Shown: positions 60,851-64,000 of the stretch, one piece after another
Numbering within the stretch: the stretch's first letter is position 1
Layout: every line of letters begins with the position of its first letter
Assembly (NCBI RefSeq): GCF_030732225.1
Contig: NZ_CP132230.1
Location: forward strand, 1,640,001-1,704,000
DNA: 64,000 nucleotides
From: Streptococcus iniae
GTDB taxonomy: Bacteria > Bacillota > Bacilli > Lactobacillales > Streptococcaceae
Reading direction: 5' to 3'
Program-made: the position numbers and the translations under genes
The notes under the pieces: model-generated
Seen by the model: only the letters and a program-made list of their open reading frames with translations
Told to the model about the DNA's origin: nothing
Databases searched by the model: none

Positions 60851-60899
60851 AGCAATCGCTTACAGCTGAGATTATATATTATTTCATTGCTATTTTCAA
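60851..60899 (-). promoter_or_regulatory. Beta-galactosidase promoter and cre site
   Basis: Minus-strand TTGAAA (60894-60899), 17-nt spacer, TATAAT (60871-60876). The cre TGTAAGCGATTGCT (60851-60864) matches the fixed cre positions except the last base and lies 6 nt after the -10, over the start site. A leader of about 100 nt follows. Confidence 0.75.
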
Positions 60900-60958
60900 T
60901 GACTTTACTGGCTTTTTATTGAAAGTCTTAAACAGATTATGGTCTAGGGAATTAAAAA

Positions 60959-60984
60959 AAGCTAAAGGATTTTTCCTCTAGCTT
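60959..60984 (-). terminator. Terminator of copYAZ
   Basis: 11-bp stem AAGCTAGAGGA/TCCTTTAGCTT (one mismatch), 4-nt loop, then TTTTTTT on the minus strand. Confidence 0.9.
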
Positions 60985-61005
60985 CTTGCTATTGGTTTAC
61001 TTAGC

Positions 61006-61215
61006 TTAATGGTCTTGATACTTTGTTAGACTAAACTTGCTTGATGCCAAGGCTCTTTTAAGAAGTGGTTCCCAAATGAACCCTTGAACAAAAACTTGCT
61101 TGTTGTCTAAGTCAACTCGAACCCTTTTGACTCCGGGGACAGCTTCGAGTTTATCTTTAACGTTTTGGGCACATCCTTGACACTTCATACCACTGATTGT
61201 ATAGATTTTTTCCAT
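61006..61215 (-). CDS. copZ: Copper chaperone CopZ
   Basis: 69-aa heavy-metal-associated domain protein delivering Cu(I) to CopA or CopY. The metal site is GMKCQGC (C12 and C15). The last 20 residues diverge from a plain HMA fold, which is usual for streptococcal copies. Shine-Dalgarno GAAGGAG lies within copA. The first 59 nt overlap the copA 3' end in another frame. Confidence 0.9.
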   Translation of the reverse strand: MEKIYTISGMKCQGCAQNVKDKLEAVPGVKRVRVDLDNKQVFVQGFIWEPLLKRALASSKFSLTKYQDH

Positions 61216-63415
61216 TTACTTCTCCTTCTATTCTTATGGTTTTGAGCCTTAAAGCATTTAAAACAACAGACACTGAACTTAGGCTCATAGCAAGTCCAGC
61301 AAACATGGGATTAAGTAAGGGGCCTCCAAAAAGGTGCAGAACTCCCATAGCAATGGGAATCATCAAAAGATTATAAATAAAGGCCCAAAACAAATTTTCT
61401 TTCACAACTTTAATAGTTGCCTGACTGAGTTGAACGGCTTTCACTAAATCAAGCATTTGTGGTTTCATCAAGATGACATCTGCAGCTTCAATCGCTATAT
61501 CAGTTCCTGTTCCCATAGCAATACCAATTGCTGCTGTAGCTAGTGCTGGGGCGTCATTTATCCCATCTCCAACCATGGCTACTGGTCCAAACTCTTTTTG
61601 CAGCGCAGCTATGATGGAAGCTTTCTGATCGGGTAAGACTTGACTATAAACCTTATCAATCCCAACTTTTTTTGCTATTGCTTTAGCAACAGATTCCTGA
61701 TCTCCTGTCAGCATAATGGTCTTGATTCCCATCTTCTTTAATTGGAAGATGGTTTTTTGGCTGTCTGCTTTGAGCTGATCTGATACAAGAAAATATGCCA
61801 CTAGCTCCTGATTTTTAGCTACATATATGACTGTTTCATTACTTGTTTCAGGGATTTCTGCAACTTTAATTCCTTCTTTAGCCATCAATTTGGCATTCCC
61901 GACAATAAGGTCCTTGCCTTTTACTCCCATGCCTGTGTGTGCTTTAAAGTCAGATACTTCTTCCAAGGTCAAGCCATTTTCTTTTGCCTTTTGGACAATT
62001 GCTGTGCTAATAGGGTGTTCTGAGTATTGTTCCAGTGAAGCCACTGCTTGTAAAAGCGTTGGATCTTGCTGTGCTAAAAAATGCATGCTTGTCACTTGGA
62101 GCTGTCCTTGGGTGATGGTGCCTGTTTTGTCAAAAACAATTGTTTTAACCTGATGAAGATTCTCCAAATAATCTCCACCTTTAAAAAGAATACCATTGTG
62201 TGCTGCTCGCCCAGAACCCACCATAATGGCTGTTGGAGTGGCTAAACCAAGGGCGCAAGGACAGGCAATTACAAGAACGGCAATTCCTGCTGTCAAGGCA
62301 AAATGAAAGCTTTCTTGCATCAGAAAGAACCAGAAAAAGACTGTTAGCAAAGACAATACAATCACAAATGGGACAAATCGTCCTGAAAGCTGATCTGCAA
62401 TTTTGGCAATTGGTGCTTTTGTAGCCTGTGCTTCTTCAACCAGGTCAATCATTTGTGAAAGAAAGGTCTGGTCATCACTTTTGCTAACACGAACCAACAG
62501 GTTCCCTTGACCATTTATTGTTCCTGCATAGACTGGACTATCACTAATCTTCTCGTTTGGGATACTTTCACCTGTTAACATGGACTCATCAATAAAAGAA
62601 CTCCCTGATAGAACATAGCCGTCAAGAGGCACTTTTTCACCAGGCTTAATCATTAGAGTCTGTCCAACTGTGATTTCTTCAAGGTCTACTAATTTGCTAA
62701 TACCATCTTTTACAAGTCTTGCCTGTGTTACTTTCAAACCTAAGAGTTTTTGAAGAGACTCAGAGGTTTTGCTTTTAGAACTTGCCTCAAAAAAATTCCC
62801 CAAAGTAATCAGAGTCAAAATAACAACTGCAGACTCAAAATAGAGTTGATGTAGGTAGTGGAGATGCCCTTTGAAGACTTGAGCAAGAGCAAACGTGCTA
62901 AATAAAAAAGAAACGGTAGTGGCTAAGGCTACTAGAGAATTCATATTGGGGGCTTGCTTAAAAAGAGAGTTAAAGCCATTGGTAAAATACGATTTATTAA
63001 AATAGAGAACAGGTAAAGTCAAGAAGAACTGCAAGATTGCTTGAAACTTTAAGTTAGTGGCAAATGGGACAGGTAAGCCAATCATGCTCCCCATAGCCAA
63101 ATACACGACTGGAATGGTAAAGATTGCCGAACAGATAAACTGACGCCACAACCTTTGCGTGACATTATCCTGACGCTCTTGTAAGGACTTGTCTTGCTTG
63201 CCTAGATAACGTGTTGCCTGGTATCCAGCTTCAGCAACAGCTTTTTCAATAATCTTGGGGTTAATAGTTTCATCCTGATAATCAACACTTAGTTTTTCAG
63301 TAGTCAGATTGACACTTGCTTGGTCAACTCCTGGTAAACGTTTAACAGCATTTTCAACACTCAAGGCACAAGAAGCACAAGTCATGCCTTCAATTAGAAA
63401 ACTTTCTTTTGTCAT
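61157..63415 (-). CDS. copA: Copper-exporting P1B-type ATPase CopA
   Basis: 752-aa membrane pump that expels Cu(I). N-terminal HMA with GMTCASC (about 9-15), eight membrane helices, CPC motif at 385-387 (IACPCALGLATP), phosphorylated D429 in DKTGT, and GDGINDAP near 620. Its last 20 or so residues read across the copZ ribosome site and start, giving a hydrophilic tail ending in SRMCPKR. It overlaps copY by 4 nt (ATGA). Regulated by CopY. Confidence 0.96.
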   Translation of the reverse strand: MTKESFLIEGMTCASCALSVENAVKRLPGVDQASVNLTTEKLSVDYQDETINPKIIEKAVAEAGYQATRYLGKQDKSLQERQDNVTQRLWRQFICSAIFTIPVVYLAMGSMIGLPVPFATNLKFQAILQFFLTLPVLYFNKSYFTNGFNSLFKQAPNMNSLVALATTVSFLFSTFALAQVFKGHLHYLHQLYFESAVVILTLITLGNFFEASSKSKTSESLQKLLGLKVTQARLVKDGISKLVDLEEITVGQTLMIKPGEKVPLDGYVLSGSSFIDESMLTGESIPNEKISDSPVYAGTINGQGNLLVRVSKSDDQTFLSQMIDLVEEAQATKAPIAKIADQLSGRFVPFVIVLSLLTVFFWFFLMQESFHFALTAGIAVLVIACPCALGLATPTAIMVGSGRAAHNGILFKGGDYLENLHQVKTIVFDKTGTITQGQLQVTSMHFLAQQDPTLLQAVASLEQYSEHPISTAIVQKAKENGLTLEEVSDFKAHTGMGVKGKDLIVGNAKLMAKEGIKVAEIPETSNETVIYVAKNQELVAYFLVSDQLKADSQKTIFQLKKMGIKTIMLTGDQESVAKAIAKKVGIDKVYSQVLPDQKASIIAALQKEFGPVAMVGDGINDAPALATAAIGIAMGTGTDIAIEAADVILMKPQMLDLVKAVQLSQATIKVVKENLFWAFIYNLLMIPIAMGVLHLFGGPLLNPMFAGLAMSLSSVSVVLNALRLKTIRIEGEVNGKNLYNQWYEVSRMCPKR

Positions 63416-63849
63416 CTGTGACTTTCCTCCTTGTCACAACGGCATTGCCCAGGAATACAATTGCAGGGCACTTTTCCTACGGTAGACACTTCTTTCTCTC
63501 GTAGAAGTTCTTGAAAATCTGCAATATCTTGCTTTGTCATGGGCATAGCTTTTAAAATCTTTAGCAAGAGGCTAGCATGCTTGCGCTGACATATGTGATT
63601 GAGACCATCTTGAATCAATTTTTCTTGGTAATCTTTTTCGTTGACTAAAGACTCATATAAAAAAGCTCTCCCTGATTTTTGGGTGCCAACTAATTTTTTG
63701 TCCACCAATCTGCCTAATAAGGTTTTAATGGTAGAGGGTGACCACTGGAATTTTTCTTGTAGAATATCAATGATGTCACTACTTTTGAGTTGTTTTCTTG
63801 CCCAAATGACACGCATGACTTCCCATTCTGCTTCAGATATTGTTTGCAT
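63412..63849 (-). CDS. copY: Copper-responsive repressor CopY
   Basis: 145-aa BlaI/MecI-type winged-helix repressor. DNA-binding domain about 1-75 (MQTISEAEWEVMRVIW...WSPSTIKTLLGRLV), dimerisation helices, and the C-terminal CNCIPGQCRC (CxCx4CxC) that binds Zn or Cu(I). The ATG at 63849 has AAGGAAG 5-6 nt upstream. It is the first gene of copY-copA-copZ and represses it through two cop boxes. Confidence 0.97.
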   Translation of the reverse strand: MQTISEAEWEVMRVIWARKQLKSSDIIDILQEKFQWSPSTIKTLLGRLVDKKLVGTQKSGRAFLYESLVNEKDYQEKLIQDGLNHICQRKHASLLLKILKAMPMTKQDIADFQELLREKEVSTVGKVPCNCIPGQCRCDKEESHR

Positions 63850-63866
63850 CTTGACTTCCTTTTGTT

Positions 63867-63910
63867 TACATGTGTAAATATATCTTATCACTTTTGTCTA
63901 CATTTGTAAA
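63867..63910 (-). promoter_or_regulatory. cop operon promoter with two cop boxes
   Basis: Two TACANNTGTA boxes: TACATGTGTA (63867-63876) and TACATTTGTA (63899-63908). Minus-strand TTTACA (63905-63910), 17-nt spacer, TAAGAT (63882-63887). One box covers the -35, the other lies after the -10, the standard CopY arrangement. Confidence 0.9.
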
Positions 63911-63929
63911 TTTATAAGACATAAAAAAT

Positions 63930-63967
63930 GCCCCAATGGTTAGATTCCCTTCTAACCATTAAGGGGC
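63930..63967 (-). terminator. Terminator of a gene beyond the right edge
   Basis: Long stem with outer GCCCC/GGGGC and inner AATGGTTAGA/TCTAACCATT, followed on the minus strand by TTTTTT. The last 30 bases may hold the end of that gene; too little is visible to call it. Confidence 0.8.
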
Positions 63968-64000
63968 CTTTTACTTATCAATGAGATTTAGCAATTAGTC

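Overview
The window is a chromosomal segment of a low-GC Streptococcus. The gene order pbp1A-recU-ypsA-gpsB-rnpB-RNA methyltransferase-mapZ, the rsmH-ftsL-pbp2X-mraY cluster, an Mga/RofA-type regulator and an IS30-family element resembling IS1239 together suggest the pyogenic group. I cannot name the species from sequence alone. There are about 51 protein genes, one RNase P RNA, one T-box leader and one insertion sequence. No tRNA, rRNA, CRISPR array or prophage is visible.

Layout: 1-7.2 kb (minus) is a seven-gene operon, gmk-rpoZ-priA-fmt-rsmB-stp-stkP, with stkP cut by the window edge. 7.3-9.6 kb holds rny and the divergent luxS. 9.6-16.6 kb is a division and wall block: mapZ (a mid-cell marker and likely StkP substrate), a THUMP-type RNA methyltransferase, rnpB, gpsB, ypsA, then divergent recU-pbp1A. 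A gene-poor 0.5 kb stretch rich in inverted repeats follows. 17.0-19.4 kb is pncB-nadE (NAD salvage). 19.46-20.54 kb is an intact IS30-family element flanked by 14-bp direct repeats, followed by a small secreted protein of unknown function with a perfect CcpA cre site at its start point.

21-27 kb carries an amino acid permease with a CodY-like box, trxB with a small membrane protein, a polar amino acid ABC transporter with an operator-like inverted repeat over its -10 element, and a cold-shock-type DEAD-box helicase. 27-32 kb is mraY-pbp2X-ftsL-rsmH. 32-39 kb holds proBA, an ABC exporter pair, transketolase and a fructose-6-phosphate aldolase-type transaldolase.

39.5-46.5 kb is a glycerol and redox locus: glpK-glpO-glpF, then a Nox-like flavoprotein lacking the usual redox cysteine, then an Mga-family regulator. 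46.6-50.9 kb has a PepSY lipoprotein preceded by a PerR-like 7-1-7 palindrome, and a glycine T-box leader driving glyQ-glyS-DUF896. 50.8-56.9 kb contains an ICMT-like membrane protein, an aldo/keto reductase, nagA (cre over the -35), DegV, a Cof-type HAD phosphatase and a secreted HSL-family esterase with a TTG start. 57-60.8 kb is a very large GH2 beta-galactosidase without signal peptide or wall anchor, again with a cre site. 61-63.9 kb is copY-copA-copZ with two cop boxes.

The main theme beyond housekeeping is sugar and glycerol use under apparent CcpA control (cre sites at the secreted-protein gene, glpK, nagA, the beta-galactosidase gene and, more weakly, tkt and the Nox-like gene), set beside hydrogen-peroxide-linked functions (GlpO, Nox-like flavoprotein, PerR-like box). 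I found no convincing new multigene defence or mobile system. The most novel signals are regulatory: candidate leaderless mRNAs, interleaved inverted repeats upstream of the HAD gene, and the cre-controlled secreted protein.
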